Positions 1-10,750 are shown, numbered from the stretch's first letter. The stretch is 64,000 bases of DNA from CAYURP01 sp964447175 (GCA_964447175.1 CAYURP010000008.1:1-64000); one strand, 5' to 3'. Notes: generated from the sequence alone by a model not told the origin. Translations and numbers: made by a program.

Positions 1-419
1 AATTTATTTTAACCAAAAAAATCTTTTTGTCAACCATTATAATCACAAAAGTATCCAGTTTTCAAAATAGATAGAGGTTTCTGAAAAAATATGTGTATCA
101 GATGATTATGTTTGGTCTAAGGTGGAATGAACTTGATCACTTAAACTCTATCAGCTAAGTAAATACATTAACAATAATTTTATACACGAAAAATAACAAC
201 AACTCTATAAATAACAAGAGGTTGTGAAATTTTATTGCGCAAAATTCGGGAAAGATCCTTATGTTTTGCTTGACTTTTAATAAATAATGGTTAAATTATT
301 TTTATTAATGACATTTAATAGTTAGGTTACAGGGTTTACTCCTGATGCTTTAAGACTAACATAATATAAACCTTCCTTACTTGCAATACCACAAGTGAGG
401 AATATAGAAGGAGGTAGAA
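1..419. other. AT-rich upstream region of the secreted repeat protein
   Basis: No gene is seen. A weak candidate promoter for the plus-strand gene at 420 is TTGACT at 270-275 with TAAATT at 292-297 (16-base spacer). A strong Shine-Dalgarno (AAGGAGGT, 408-415) lies five bases before the ATG at 420. Confidence 0.4.
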
Positions 420-2922
420 ATGAGGAGATGTCACAACCTATTTGTTCACTTAAGCATAGGGTCGCTGGTTCTCTTTTCTCTGGTCATAACATTGCCTTTC
501 TTGTCGGGCGGCAACATTTTGGCTGCCATTGGTCAGAAAATAGTTGTTGCCCCGACTTCCCGCGTGACCTGGGATGAGCTGGTAAATATGGAAGCGGTTA
601 AGTCCCCTGTAGAGGAAAAGTTACAACGCGTGGTACCATTTATGCCTATACCTCCACCGCGAGAGATCGGGACTGCTGATAGCCAGCCTACTCCTTCGGA
701 CGCGTTGCACACGCCCGGATACGATTTCAGCGCAAATGCCCCTCCGGTTAATATCAATTTTCAAGCGTTGCCTGACAACGGCACTGTGATTCCCCCCGAT
801 ACTCACGGTGCAGTGGGGAAAAACCACGTTATGACGATGCTCAACAGCCAGGTGCGAATCCAGAGCCGGACCGGCACGAATATCAGCACAGTCAGCTTGG
901 GTACTTTCTGGTCGCCGGCGGGCGGGAGTGGGGTGTTCGATCCTCATCTGATGTACGACCCGGGTGCTGACCGGTGGATGGCTACTTGTGATTCCCACCG
1001 CCGCAGTGCCGCTTCCTCGGTACTGTTTGCCATCAGCGACACTGACGATCCGACCGGGTCTTGGACGTTTTACCGCATCGACGCTGACCCAACCAATATC
1101 GACTGGGCTGACTTTCCCGACATCGGCTTCAACAATACATGGATAGCGCTCACCAATAATATGTTCACGGTCGCTTCAGATTCTTGGTCGGGCACTGCTA
1201 TGTGGGTGATTGACAAATCAACCGCTCTTGCGGGCGGCTCATTGACATTTACCTTCTTTCCGGTAGGATCCGACCTCTTCGGTGGATACGGTGGCTCCAG
1301 CTTACGTGTCTGTCAGACATTTGGCTCGCAGCCGAAACTATACCTGATCGATAACTCCGGCTGGCTCGCCGGCGGAATCCACCTGTTGCGCCTTTCGGAG
1401 ATTACCGGCACAGCCTCATCCCCGGTCTGGTCGGCGACACCCGGTTCGCCATACGCCGGCAGCGGATTCTTCTTTGTTATCAACACTTTTTATTGGAGTC
1501 AAATTGATGCCTCACAGCTTGGCACTTCTGTTAGGGTTGAGACCAATGATGCAAGGATGTTGAATGCCGTATACCGCAATGGCCGGATTTGGTGTACTCA
1601 CAGCGCTGGCCTGCCGATCAGCTCGATGGATCGAACCGCGGTTTTTTGGTATGAAATTGATCCCACTGCTATGCCCACACCTATTGCCCAATCGGGAGTA
1701 CTCGATGGCGGGTCCGATGTCCATCACTTTTTTCCCAGCATCACGGCCAACGCTAATGGCGATGCCTTTATCGGGTTCTCTCGCTCCGATCCATCCCGAT
1801 ATGTCGAAGCCGTCTATACCGGTCGCTTAGCAACTGACCCGCTCGGCACGGTGGATGCAATTTCGGTGCTGAAAGCGGGTGAGGACAGTTACGTAAAGGA
1901 TTTCGGCTCAGGCCGTGTTCGCTGGGGAGATTTCAGCGCTACCGTGGTAGATCCGACTGATGATCTCAGTTTCTGGACGATCCAGGAATATGCCGCGCAA
2001 GATGTCGGGTCCGAGCCATCAGATGACCGCTGGGGAACCTGGTGGGGAAAGGCAACATTTGACAGTGATAACGACGGCATTCCTGACAGTTTGGACAACT
2101 GCCCACTTATTTACAACCCCGGTCAGGAGGACACCGACGGTGACGGCCTAGGAGATTCTTGTGATAATTGTATAGCCGTAGCAAACCCATCTCAGGAAGA
2201 TATGGATTCAGATTTGGTTGGAGATAGTTGTGATAATTGCCTGACTGTGGCAAATCCTCTACAGGAGGATATGGNNNNNNNNNNNNNNNNNNNNNNNNNN
2301 NNNNNNNNNNNNNNNNNNNNNNNNNNNNNNNNNNNNNNNNNNNNNNNNNNNNNNNNNNNNNNNNNNNNNNNNNNTATTCAATCCATTTCAGGAAGACATG
2401 GATTCAGATCTGGTCGGGGATAGTTGTGATAATTGCCTGACTGTGGCAAATCCTCTACAGGAGGATATGGATTCAGATCTGGTCGGAGATAGTTGTGATA
2501 ATTGCCTGACTGTGGCAAATCCTCTACAGGAGGATATGGATGCTGATGGAGTGGGTGACTCGTGTGACAATTGTATAGCCCTATTCAATCCATTTCAGGA
2601 AGACATGGATTCAGATCTGGTCGGGGATAGTTGTGACAACTGTATCAACATTTATAACCCAGACCAATTGGATTCAGATGGTGATGGTATTGGCGATGCT
2701 TGTGATTTCGTCTGCGGTGATGCAAATGGTGATACTCTTGTTAACATCGCAGATATTGTTTATTTGGTAAATTACGTGCTAAAGAGCGGAGAACCACCAT
2801 TATGTCCACCGGAACCTTATGCCTTGTGCGCAGATGCAAATGGAGATGGAGAGGTAACAATTGCAGACATAGTTTTCCTCGTTAATTATGTGTTAAAATC
2901 TGGTCCTCCACCGATCTGTTGA
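420..2922 (+). CDS. Secreted protein with thrombospondin type 3 repeats and a C-terminal dockerin-like domain (interrupted by assembly gap)
   Basis: A hydrophobic signal peptide (about residues 10-35) is followed by a large extracellular region of about 500 residues that I cannot assign. Then come 23-residue repeats of the form DxDxDGxGDxCDNCxxxxNPxQE, the calcium-binding thrombospondin type 3 repeat. The C-terminus has two copies of a GDANGDxxVxIADIVxLVNYVL motif, the paired calcium loops of a type I dockerin-like domain. It is probably exported and held at or near the cell surface. The ATG at 420 follows a strong AAGGAGGT. The reading frame appears to shift after the 100-N run at 2275-2374, but the flanking repeats show this is an artefact of the arbitrary gap size. 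The stop is TGA at 2920-2922. Several repeat units are nearly identical at the DNA level, which suggests recent expansion. Confidence 0.85.
2275..2374. other. Assembly gap of 100 N inside tandem repeats
   Basis: Exactly 100 N, the usual placeholder for unknown length. By comparison with an intact copy of the same junction (near 2534-2585), the missing DNA should be 42 bases plus a multiple of the 69-base repeat. Either value restores a single reading frame across the gap; 100 does not. Confidence 0.9.
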
Positions 2923-3232
2923 TCCCTACCTTGAGTTTCGGAACTTAGCTCGAAGACAGGTATTCAAATAGTAAGCTTTTACAATACTGAGTAAGTAGAC
3001 CCATGTAGCCCTTAACATAGGTCAAAAAATCTGCCTTATCAACAAAAGTAGGGCTGGACCTCTGTGTCCACTGGATTTACTAAGTGTGGTGGACAGGTCC
3101 CTTGACCTGTCCATAAAGGTTTCTTGCCAGGTCAGGGGATTAAGCAAGCACTGGACTCATTTATTCGACGTGTATTAAAAAAAACCAACTTGGGGCAAGG
3201 TGGGGCTACCGAACTATAATCACTACACGTAT
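2923..3232. repeat. Intergenic hairpin modules
   Basis: No gene is seen in these 310 bases. At about 3086-3160 lies a pair of hairpin modules (GGACAGGTC..GACCTGTCC followed by TTGCCAGGTC) that recurs at 18687-18753. The second hairpin is decayed here and intact at the other site. Confidence 0.6.
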
Positions 3233-3652
3233 TCAAATTTTAATCTTTTGCCCCATCTCCTTTTCCAGAGTATAAATTCTGAATCTCACTCTTTTGAATT
3301 TTTCCGCTGAATCTTTCTTGACCAGTTTTCCCATCTCCTCCAAGACCCTTAAAGCCTCCTGAGCCCGGCGAAGATTGGCATGAACAACGGATGCAATACC
3401 TTTTCTTTTTCCCTCCATTTTTCCCATCCCCTTTGATCCCACATCTCCTTTGCTGTCTCTGAAGAAAAGGAGTTTATCAACCTCGAAGCTTTCCTGGGCA
3501 ATCTTGGTTATTCTATGCCTTAGTGATTTGAATTTCTTAGATAGCGATTCGTTATTCAAGTAGAGCCGGGCTATGTCCTCAGCTACCCTTATTCCTTCAC
3601 GGGCTCGATTTAAATTGGCATCTAAAATTCTGTAAACTTTCTTTTTGTCCAT
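3233..3652 (-). CDS. thiD2: ThiD2-like hydroxymethylpyrimidine-phosphate kinase (standalone)
   Basis: The 139-residue protein begins YRILDANLNRAREGIRVAED, the hallmark of the domain usually found at the N-terminus of some thiamine-phosphate synthases and named ThiD2, proposed as an alternative HMP-phosphate kinase in thiamine synthesis. A related ANLRRAQEALRVLEE motif near residue 93 shows the two-copy helical layout. Here it stands alone, without the fused ThiE barrel. It lies 92 bases downstream of gcvT on the same strand. The start ATG at 3652 has only a weak ribosome site. The family match is from memory of the motif and the enzymatic role is inferred. Confidence 0.6.
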   Translation of the reverse strand: MDKKKVYRILDANLNRAREGIRVAEDIARLYLNNESLSKKFKSLRHRITKIAQESFEVDKLLFFRDSKGDVGSKGMGKMEGKRKGIASVVHANLRRAQEALRVLEEMGKLVKKDSAEKFKRVRFRIYTLEKEMGQKIKI

Positions 3653-3744
3653 CTAATAACTCAAGACATTTATAATTCTTTCAAAATATCTTTCTTTCAC
3701 GCAAATATTTATTTATAGCACTCAAGATTGAACGGTTTAATAGT

Positions 3745-4848
3745 TCATTTGTGAGTGAAATCATTGTAAAAGGGTGGTTTTACTATCTCCGCTTTTTCTG
3801 CATTTCCCCGGATGATTATATCCAACTCCTCACCCTTTTTGGAGTGCTCCACTTCTACATATCCCAGTCCAATCCCTCTTTCCAGTGACGGCGAAAAGGT
3901 TCCGCTGGTTACAAAACCGATCTTTTCATTGTCTTTGTGAATTTCATACCCTTTTCTTGGAAAACCTTTTCCCTTTAAAACAAAAGGTACTAATTTTCTT
4001 TTTATCCCATCCTTTTTCATATTCACGATTGGCTCCTTTCCGATGAAATCGCCCTTATCTAATTTTACTACCCAGCCCAAACCAGCTTCCATAGGATTTG
4101 TATTCTGGTCGATATCATTTCCATAAAGCATATATTTCATCTCCAGTCTCAATGAATCCCTGGCACCCAGGCCAATAGGCTCGATATCAAACTCTTCGCC
4201 AGCATCCATCAAAGCATTCCACAGCTTTTTGGCATTTTCCGGTCTAATATAGAGTTCAAAGCCGTCCTCTCCGGTATAGCCTGTTCGGGAAAAAAGAAGA
4301 TCGATTCCCGCCACTTTTCCAAAAGTAGCCCAGTAGAATCTCAGATTTGAAAGATCAACATCTGTTAATTGAGATAAAACTTTTTCTGCATCAGGACCCT
4401 GCAGGGCTAATAAGGCTGTCTCATCCGAGACATCTTTCAGTTTCACGTCCCCGAATAGATGATCCTTGAGCCATTTGAAATCTTTTTCTATGTTGGATGC
4501 ATTGACCACCAGCATCCAGTGGGTGGGCAAACGGTAGACCAATAGATCGTCCACTATCCCGCCATCATCATAGCATATACAGGAGTACTGTACCTGGTTT
4601 GTCTCCAAGGTGGATACATCGTTGGTGGTGACCTTTTGTAAAAATGCTAAAGCATCCTTGCCCCGAACCTCAAACTCGCCCATATGGGTGATGTCAAAAA
4701 GCCCCACCGTGGATCTGACCCTTCTGTGTTCCTCCATTATCCCCTTGAACTGGATGGGCATCAAAAATCCTGCGAACTCAACCATCTTGGCATTGTTTTT
4801 AAGATGAATCTCGTAGAAGGGAGTTTTTTTAGGATTAGGATTTTGCAT
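3745..4848 (-). CDS. gcvT: Glycine cleavage system T protein (aminomethyltransferase)
   Basis: At 367 residues it is the usual length. It transfers the aminomethyl carbon from the lipoylated H protein to tetrahydrofolate, releasing ammonia, in the cytoplasm. Family motifs seen are DITHMGEF near residue 50, DDGGIVDDLLVYRL near 108 with the conserved aspartate, and RTGYTGEDGFELY near 195. A GAGGT site sits five bases before the ATG at 4848. No gcvH or gcvP lies in the window, so the rest of the complex must be elsewhere. It may be cotranscribed with the ThiD2-like gene downstream. Confidence 0.93.
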   Translation of the reverse strand: MQNPNPKKTPFYEIHLKNNAKMVEFAGFLMPIQFKGIMEEHRRVRSTVGLFDITHMGEFEVRGKDALAFLQKVTTNDVSTLETNQVQYSCICYDDGGIVDDLLVYRLPTHWMLVVNASNIEKDFKWLKDHLFGDVKLKDVSDETALLALQGPDAEKVLSQLTDVDLSNLRFYWATFGKVAGIDLLFSRTGYTGEDGFELYIRPENAKKLWNALMDAGEEFDIEPIGLGARDSLRLEMKYMLYGNDIDQNTNPMEAGLGWVVKLDKGDFIGKEPIVNMKKDGIKRKLVPFVLKGKGFPRKGYEIHKDNEKIGFVTSGTFSPSLERGIGLGYVEVEHSKKGEELDIIIRGNAEKAEIVKPPFYNDFTHK

Positions 4849-4987
4849 ATTAGACCTCGATTCTATGTTCTTATTCTTTGTGAAAATAATGAAAAGTAAA
4901 AGAAATTAGAAGAAAAAAATCGAAAATATTTTGCTGGCAAGGATCCCATCTGCGCTTGCACGAATAGGATTCGTGCTTACAACTCTT

Positions 4988-7819
4988 TTATGAAGAGCTG
5001 AGTTTTAGTTCTCCTTTCAAAAATTGTCCGGTATAAGACCCTTTGATCTCGGATACCTGTTCCGGGGTTCCAATAGCCACTACTTTCCCTCCATCATCCC
5101 CGCCCTCAGGTCCTAAATCGATGATCCAGTCTGAAGATTTTATCACATCCAGATTATGTTCTATTACCAGAACAGTGTTTCCCATATCCACCAGGCGATT
5201 CAACACATTCAGGAGCATTTTGATGTCCTCGAAGTGAAGTCCGGTGGTGGGCTCATCCAGGATATAGAAGGTTCTTCCGGTGCTAACCTTGGACAGCTCA
5301 GTTGACAATTTTACTCTCTGGGCTTCCCCTCCAGATAAGGTGGTGGCTGACTGGCCCAGCTTAATGTATCCCAGCCCCACGTCTTTGAGAGTCTGGAGTT
5401 TCCTTTTGATCTTGGGAATCTTATCGAAGAAGCGGTAAGCCTCATCCACGCTCATCTCCAGAACGTCGGCGATGTTTTTACCTCTGTATTTGATTTCCAG
5501 CGTTTCCCGGTTAAATCTTTTACCTTTGCATACCTCGCAGGGGATATAAACGTCGGGTAGAAAATGCATCTCGATTTTAATTATTCCATCTCCCTCACAG
5601 GCTTCACACCTTCCTCCCTTGACATTGAAACTGAATCTTCCAGTTTTATATCCCCGGACTTTAGCTTCAGGCAGCTGGGAGAAAAGCTCCCGAATGGGAG
5701 TGAAAACACCAGTATAGGTAGCCGGGTTGGAGCGAGGGGTTCTCCCAATGGGAGACTGATCTATGTTAATCACCTTGTCTATTCCACCCAATCCCGAAAC
5801 CTTCTCATATCCCAGCGGGGAAACTCTATGATTGAAAAAATGCTTAGCCAGGATTCTATAGAGGGTTTCGTTGATCAGTGTGGATTTACCCGAACCCGAA
5901 ACCCCGGTTATGCATACGAAAACTCCCAGAGGGATATCCACCTTGATTTTCTTGAGATTATTGCCGCAGGCTCCCAAAAGGCTCAGGAAATCCCCGTTTC
6001 CCGAGCGTCTGGATAAAGGAACTGGCACAGAGAGTTTCCGGGCTAGGTATTTTCCGGTTAAGGACTTATTGCTTTTTTTGAGACTGTTTGGTTTACCCTG
6101 GGCTACTACCCAGCCGCCCTGGGCACCAGCCCCCGGTCCCAGATCTACCACCCAATCGGCGCTCTCTATGGTTTCCCGGTCGTGTTCCACCACCAGAACA
6201 GTATTTCCCAGATCCCTTAAGCTTGTTAAGGTGTTCAAAAGCCTTTTGTTGTCCCTTTGATGCAAGCCCACCGAGGGTTCATCCAAAATATAAAGGACTC
6301 CTACAAGTCTGGAACCTATCTGGGTTGCTAATCTGATTCTCTGTTCCTCCCCTCCGGATAGAGTTCCCGCAGCTCGATCCAGGGTCAGATAGTCCAAACC
6401 CACATCTATAAGAAATCCCAGTCTCTGATTTATCTCCTTGAGGATTTGCTTGGCTATCTGCTGCTCTCTTTTGGATAGCTTCAGTTTTGAGAAAAACTTT
6501 TTGGATTGTTTTATGGATAGATTGGTTACTTCATTTATGGACATTTCCCCGACTTTCACCGAAAGGCTTTGTTCCTTCAGTCTGGCACCATTGCAGGTGG
6601 GGCAGGGCCTGATCATCATATATTTCTCTATCCATTCCCTGATGCCCTGGGATTCGGTCTCCCTGTATCTTCGCTCCAGGTGAGGAACCACACCTTCAAA
6701 CCTACGCCAGTATTCGCCCTGGCCCCTTCCGTTCTCATACTCCCACTCGAATTTGATCTCCTCCTTTGTGCCATAAAGAATTACGTCCTGAATTCCCTTT
6801 TTCAATTTATTAAATGGAGTATAAAGGTTGAATTTAAAGTATTGAGCCAGTCCCTCTAACAGGTGCTCATACCAGCTTCCATAGGGTACCCCCCAGGGTG
6901 CAATGGCTCCCTGAGCAATACTCACACTGGGATCAGGGATGATCAATTCCGGGTCTACGTTCATCTTAGTTCCCAAGCCTCCGCAAGTAGGACAGGCACC
7001 AAAGGGACTGTTAAAGGAAAACATTCTGGGAGTAAGCTCCTCGTAACTTATGTTGCAATGGACACAGGCATAATGTTCGGAGAACAGAAGCTCCTCTTTG
7101 CCCGCCACATCCACCAGAACCACCCCGGATCCCAATTTTAAGGCTATCTCTAAAGAATCAGCCAGCCTTTTTTGTATCTTATTCTTCATTACCAGCCTAT
7201 CCACCACCACCTCGATACTATGTTTTTTGTTCTTATCCAGAGTTATCTGGGAATCCAAGTCAGTGATCTTTCCATCCACCCTTATCCGGATGAAACCTTC
7301 CTTTTTAACCTCCTCAAAAAGCTCCCGGTACTCACCCTTCCTTCCCCTTACCAGAGGAGCCAGTATCTGAATTTTGGTTCCGGAGGGTAAAGATAATATG
7401 GAATCGACTATCTGCTGGACTGTCTGACGGGTGATTTTTCTTCCGCAGCAGTAGCAGTAAGGAATGCCTATACGAGCGTAAAGCAATCTGAGATAATCAT
7501 AGATTTCCGTTACAGTTCCCACCGTGGAGCGGGGGTTTTTAGCTGCGGTTCTTTGTTCTATGGAGATTGTAGGTGAGAGCCCCTCGATGAAGTCCACATC
7601 TGGTTTTTCCATCATCCCCAGAAACTGACGGGCATAAGAAGATAATGATTCCACGTATCTTCTCTGTCCTTCGGCATAGATGGTATCAAATGCCAGAGAG
7701 GATTTACCTGAACCGGAAAGGCCAGTTATGACAATCAATTTGCCCCTGGGTAGAATCAGATCGATGTCCTTGAGATTATGCTCCCGGGCACCTTTTATTT
7801 TTATAATATCTTCATGCAT
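4988..7819 (-). CDS. uvrA: Excinuclease ABC subunit A
   Basis: A 943-residue UvrA, the damage-scanning ATPase of nucleotide excision repair. Two ABC modules are visible: Walker A GLSGSGKS near residue 33 and GVSGSGKS near 640, with signatures LSGGEEQR (first; usually LSGGEAQR) and LSGGEAQR (second). Zinc-finger cysteines appear as CxxC pairs in both halves (ACVHC...CPTC and CEAC...CEVC). The C-terminus ends shortly after the second Walker B and H-loop, as usual. The gene is divergent from the FadL-like porin; no obvious ribosome site precedes the ATG at 7819. Confidence 0.96.
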   Translation of the reverse strand: MHEDIIKIKGAREHNLKDIDLILPRGKLIVITGLSGSGKSSLAFDTIYAEGQRRYVESLSSYARQFLGMMEKPDVDFIEGLSPTISIEQRTAAKNPRSTVGTVTEIYDYLRLLYARIGIPYCYCCGRKITRQTVQQIVDSILSLPSGTKIQILAPLVRGRKGEYRELFEEVKKEGFIRIRVDGKITDLDSQITLDKNKKHSIEVVVDRLVMKNKIQKRLADSLEIALKLGSGVVLVDVAGKEELLFSEHYACVHCNISYEELTPRMFSFNSPFGACPTCGGLGTKMNVDPELIIPDPSVSIAQGAIAPWGVPYGSWYEHLLEGLAQYFKFNLYTPFNKLKKGIQDVILYGTKEEIKFEWEYENGRGQGEYWRRFEGVVPHLERRYRETESQGIREWIEKYMMIRPCPTCNGARLKEQSLSVKVGEMSINEVTNLSIKQSKKFFSKLKLSKREQQIAKQILKEINQRLGFLIDVGLDYLTLDRAAGTLSGGEEQRIRLATQIGSRLVGVLYILDEPSVGLHQRDNKRLLNTLTSLRDLGNTVLVVEHDRETIESADWVVDLGPGAGAQGGWVVAQGKPNSLKKSNKSLTGKYLARKLSVPVPLSRRSGNGDFLSLLGACGNNLKKIKVDIPLGVFVCITGVSGSGKSTLINETLYRILAKHFFNHRVSPLGYEKVSGLGGIDKVINIDQSPIGRTPRSNPATYTGVFTPIRELFSQLPEAKVRGYKTGRFSFNVKGGRCEACEGDGIIKIEMHFLPDVYIPCEVCKGKRFNRETLEIKYRGKNIADVLEMSVDEAYRFFDKIPKIKRKLQTLKDVGLGYIKLGQSATTLSGGEAQRVKLSTELSKVSTGRTFYILDEPTTGLHFEDIKMLLNVLNRLVDMGNTVLVIEHNLDVIKSSDWIIDLGPEGGDDGGKVVAIGTPEQVSEIKGSYTGQFLKGELKLSSS

Positions 7820-7897
7820 GTCGTAATTGGCTAAAAGTATATAAAATATACGAAAGTAAGTAAAGGGTTGGAATTACGAAATTTCTAAAAAAAAATA

Positions 7898-7924
7898 TTG
7901 ACAAAATATGTTTTTTGTTATAAT
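7898..7924 (+). promoter_or_regulatory. Sigma70-type promoter for the FadL-like gene
   Basis: TTGACA (7898-7903) and TATAAT (7919-7924), both perfect but with a short 15-base spacer. The predicted transcript has a leader of about 125 bases before the ATG at 8057. The leader holds an isolated AGGAGG (about 8006-8011) with no start codon nearby, flanked by a small AAGGA..TCCTT dyad. Confidence 0.55.
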
Positions 7925-8056
7925 ATCAAATTCTATATTTTATAGATATACAGAGAAGTTTTTATGCAAATTAATAAGGTTTTTCATCAGCAATAAGTTA
8001 CAGAAGGAGGAGTATCCTTTAAAAACGGAAACAGAATCAAGAACTTAACCCCAAAA

Positions 8057-9487
8057 ATGGAGAGGATGATGAAACTTAAGTTCAAACTGAGTATTTTTTT
8101 GTTCTTTTTAATTGTTCTTTCTTTTACTGGAGTTCAAGCCGGGGGATTAACTTTTTATGAAACAGGCACAAAAGCTGCCAGCCTGGGTGGTGCTTTCAGG
8201 GGATTGGCTGATGACTGGAGCGCCTGCTTCTGGAATCCAGCCGGGATTGCCTATCTGGAACATTCTGAGCTAAATCTCAGTGCATATGTTACCAGTCCCC
8301 GACCCACCTATATCCCTGAAGTGAAATTCAACGAGTACGAAGTTGGCTTTATGAATGGTACCAAATGGTATCCGGATGACAAGAACTATCTCAGATCCAA
8401 CTTCAGTGGCTTTTTTAAGTTCAACCGATTCAAAGGTTATACCCCGGGAATTGCCTTTTTTATTCCTTATGATATTCAGTATGCCTGGAAAGTCTATGAA
8501 CCACCAGCGGGATATAATAACTCAGTTTCTCTTCCCGCTTACGATCACCAAACCGATCTTTTAATTCTGGATTTCCATCCCACCCTGGCTAAAGAGGTAA
8601 TTTCAGATAAGCTTTCTCTGGGAGTGGGTATTTCCATTCAATATGCAGATTTCCTTTTGAAGAAGTTATATCTGGTACCTACTGATTCTCTCATCCCCCG
8701 TCCTTATGAAAATTTTCCTATGTATTCCAAATTCGAAGGAGATGGTTGGGGGGTCGGTTTTAATATCGGGCTTTTGCTCAAACTGACACCCAAAGTGAAA
8801 GTGGGAGTTACCCTGAAGAGCCCGGTGAACATTGATCTCTCCGGAACCTCAGAGCTGCAGGTCTTTTTACCTGAAAATGAAAGCTTAGCCGATGAAGTAG
8901 CTGAACAATCGACATATTCTGATTCATTATTCCGGGGAGGAAAACTGCAAGCCTCTATGAGTGATGAAATGACCTTATCTTTGCCTGCTGAATTTGGTGC
9001 CGGTATATCCTATCAGTACTCTGAAAAACTGACATTCACATTTGACGTTAGCCTGGTGAACTGGTCCAGCTTCGAAAAACTCGAGGCTAATTTTGGATGG
9101 AAGTTCCCTTTTGCAGAAAACAGCACTTACAAAATCACACTGCCCTTGAATTGGGAAAACGTAACCACACTCAGCCTGGGATGCGAATATCAACTTTCTG
9201 ATAAAGTGGCCCTCAGAGGGGGATACTACTTCGAACCCTCCCCTATTCCCGATGAGTCTCTCACACCACTGTTTCCTGACGTCGGAGATAAGAATGGCAT
9301 AAGCCTGGGAATTTGTCTCCATTTGGCTCCTTTTGACCTGACCTACGCATACCAGTATACTGACTTTAAGGAGAGGGAGATAACCAGCCTAACCGATATA
9401 AACCAGGATTTCCGATTTGACAATTTACCCGGACTTTATCGAATGTATTCTCACGCTTCTTATTTCTCATTAAGCTATCATTTTTAA
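8057..9487 (+). CDS. OmpP1/FadL/TodX-family outer membrane transport protein
   Basis: A 476-residue protein with a signal peptide (about residues 1-28, ending VQA). The typical FadL N-terminus follows: GTKAASLGGAFRGLADDWSA and then FWNPAGIAYL. The rest is rich in alternating beta-barrel segments and ends in aromatic residues (FSLSYHF), as outer membrane barrels do. Relatives carry hydrophobic compounds such as fatty acids or aromatics across the outer membrane; the substrate here cannot be told. ATG 8057 is the first in-frame start; 8066 and 8069 are alternatives. The esterase gene follows after 27 bases, so the two are probably cotranscribed. Confidence 0.88.
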   Translation: MERMMKLKFKLSIFLFFLIVLSFTGVQAGGLTFYETGTKAASLGGAFRGLADDWSACFWNPAGIAYLEHSELNLSAYVTSPRPTYIPEVKFNEYEVGFMNGTKWYPDDKNYLRSNFSGFFKFNRFKGYTPGIAFFIPYDIQYAWKVYEPPAGYNNSVSLPAYDHQTDLLILDFHPTLAKEVISDKLSLGVGISIQYADFLLKKLYLVPTDSLIPRPYENFPMYSKFEGDGWGVGFNIGLLLKLTPKVKVGVTLKSPVNIDLSGTSELQVFLPENESLADEVAEQSTYSDSLFRGGKLQASMSDEMTLSLPAEFGAGISYQYSEKLTFTFDVSLVNWSSFEKLEANFGWKFPFAENSTYKITLPLNWENVTTLSLGCEYQLSDKVALRGGYYFEPSPIPDESLTPLFPDVGDKNGISLGICLHLAPFDLTYAYQYTDFKEREITSLTDINQDFRFDNLPGLYRMYSHASYFSLSYHF

Positions 9488-9514
9488 ACCAACTATAAAA
9501 AGGAGTAAAATCAG

Positions 9515-10750
9515 ATGAGAACGGACTATAAGAAGATTCTATTAATATTCTTTAGTTTAATCCTTTTGCTTCCCTTGGGAAATTGCACTAAAAGGACCAA
9601 TCCGACTAAACCAATTCCAGCTCAGGGTAAAGTATGGGTTGTCCCTCCTATTACATCAGACGCACTTAAAGGGAATCTGATAGATGACCCGATAGCAAAA
9701 GGGTTTGTGATCTACACTCCTCCAGGTTACGATGACATTGCCCAGGCCCGGAGAAAATATCCATGTCTCTTTCTGCTTCATGGTTTTGGAGGTGACCAGA
9801 CTACGTTTAGGGATATCTATAATATAAAAGAGGTGGCTGATAGGTTAATAAATAATAAAGAAATTCAGCCCATGATCATTGTGATGCCGGACGGCTCAAA
9901 TCAATTTGGCGGGAGTTTTTATACCAATTCAGTGGTGAAGCCCATTAATCTTCCCTATACCGGTTACTATATGGATCTCATAGTGAAGGACGTGATGACC
10001 TATATAGATAAAAACTTTCGGGTGAGATACAATAAAGAGGGACAGGAAATACTCAAGGACACTACCTACAAATGGAATCGGGCAATAAGCGGCCACTCCA
10101 TGGGAGGATATGGTGCCTTCAAGATAGCCCTGGATCACGATTCCCTTTTCTCTTCTGTTAGCGCTATGAGTGCACCTTTGACCTTTGAAGGTGACGGTAC
10201 CAAATTCAAAGGCATTTTGGAATGGATAGACGGGGTCTTTGCGGAAAACGGTGTAATCCCGGGAGATTCTGCAGCCTATTCTGCAATGATTCCTACAGCC
10301 GGACCCCTCTCAACCAAGATGTTTGCCATGGCCGCTGCTTTCTCCCCTCATTCCAGTTCCGCTGTCATTGACAGCTCATATAGATTTCTCAAAGATCTGG
10401 GAGAAGGATGGGGAGTGGACCTACCCATAGACTGGAACGGTGAGGTGGTTAATTGGATCTGGGCTAAATGGCTGGAAAACGATATCCAAACCAAGGTTCT
10501 GAAAAAAGGTCAAAACGCTTTTAAAGATATGGACATCTACTTTGACTGTGCCGACCACGACGGACTCCTCTTACAATACCATGCTCAGATTTTCCACCAG
10601 AGCCTTCAAACTCTGGGGATCGCTCACATCTACCAGGAATACCAGGGATATGATAATTACCCCGCAGGACATCATAACTTAATCTATGATCGTTTAACCG
10701 AAGTACTCAAATTTCATTCCAGCTGCTTCCCCGAGCCTGAAGAAGAATAA
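9515..10750 (+). CDS. Lipoprotein esterase of the esterase D / antigen 85 type
   Basis: A 411-residue alpha/beta hydrolase with a lipoprotein signal: a hydrophobic stretch then LGNC, with Cys24 as the likely lipidated residue. CLFLLHGFGG near 90 is the oxyanion region. GHSMGG near residue 194 holds the nucleophile serine, and a histidine in AGHHN near 385 probably completes the triad. It is most like the putative esterase family PF00756 and should act in the periplasm or at the outer membrane. AAAGGAG precedes the ATG at 9515. With the upstream FadL-like porin it may take up and hydrolyse an ester, which is inference. Confidence 0.82.
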   Translation: MRTDYKKILLIFFSLILLLPLGNCTKRTNPTKPIPAQGKVWVVPPITSDALKGNLIDDPIAKGFVIYTPPGYDDIAQARRKYPCLFLLHGFGGDQTTFRDIYNIKEVADRLINNKEIQPMIIVMPDGSNQFGGSFYTNSVVKPINLPYTGYYMDLIVKDVMTYIDKNFRVRYNKEGQEILKDTTYKWNRAISGHSMGGYGAFKIALDHDSLFSSVSAMSAPLTFEGDGTKFKGILEWIDGVFAENGVIPGDSAAYSAMIPTAGPLSTKMFAMAAAFSPHSSSAVIDSSYRFLKDLGEGWGVDLPIDWNGEVVNWIWAKWLENDIQTKVLKKGQNAFKDMDIYFDCADHDGLLLQYHAQIFHQSLQTLGIAHIYQEYQGYDNYPAGHHNLIYDRLTEVLKFHSSCFPEPEEE

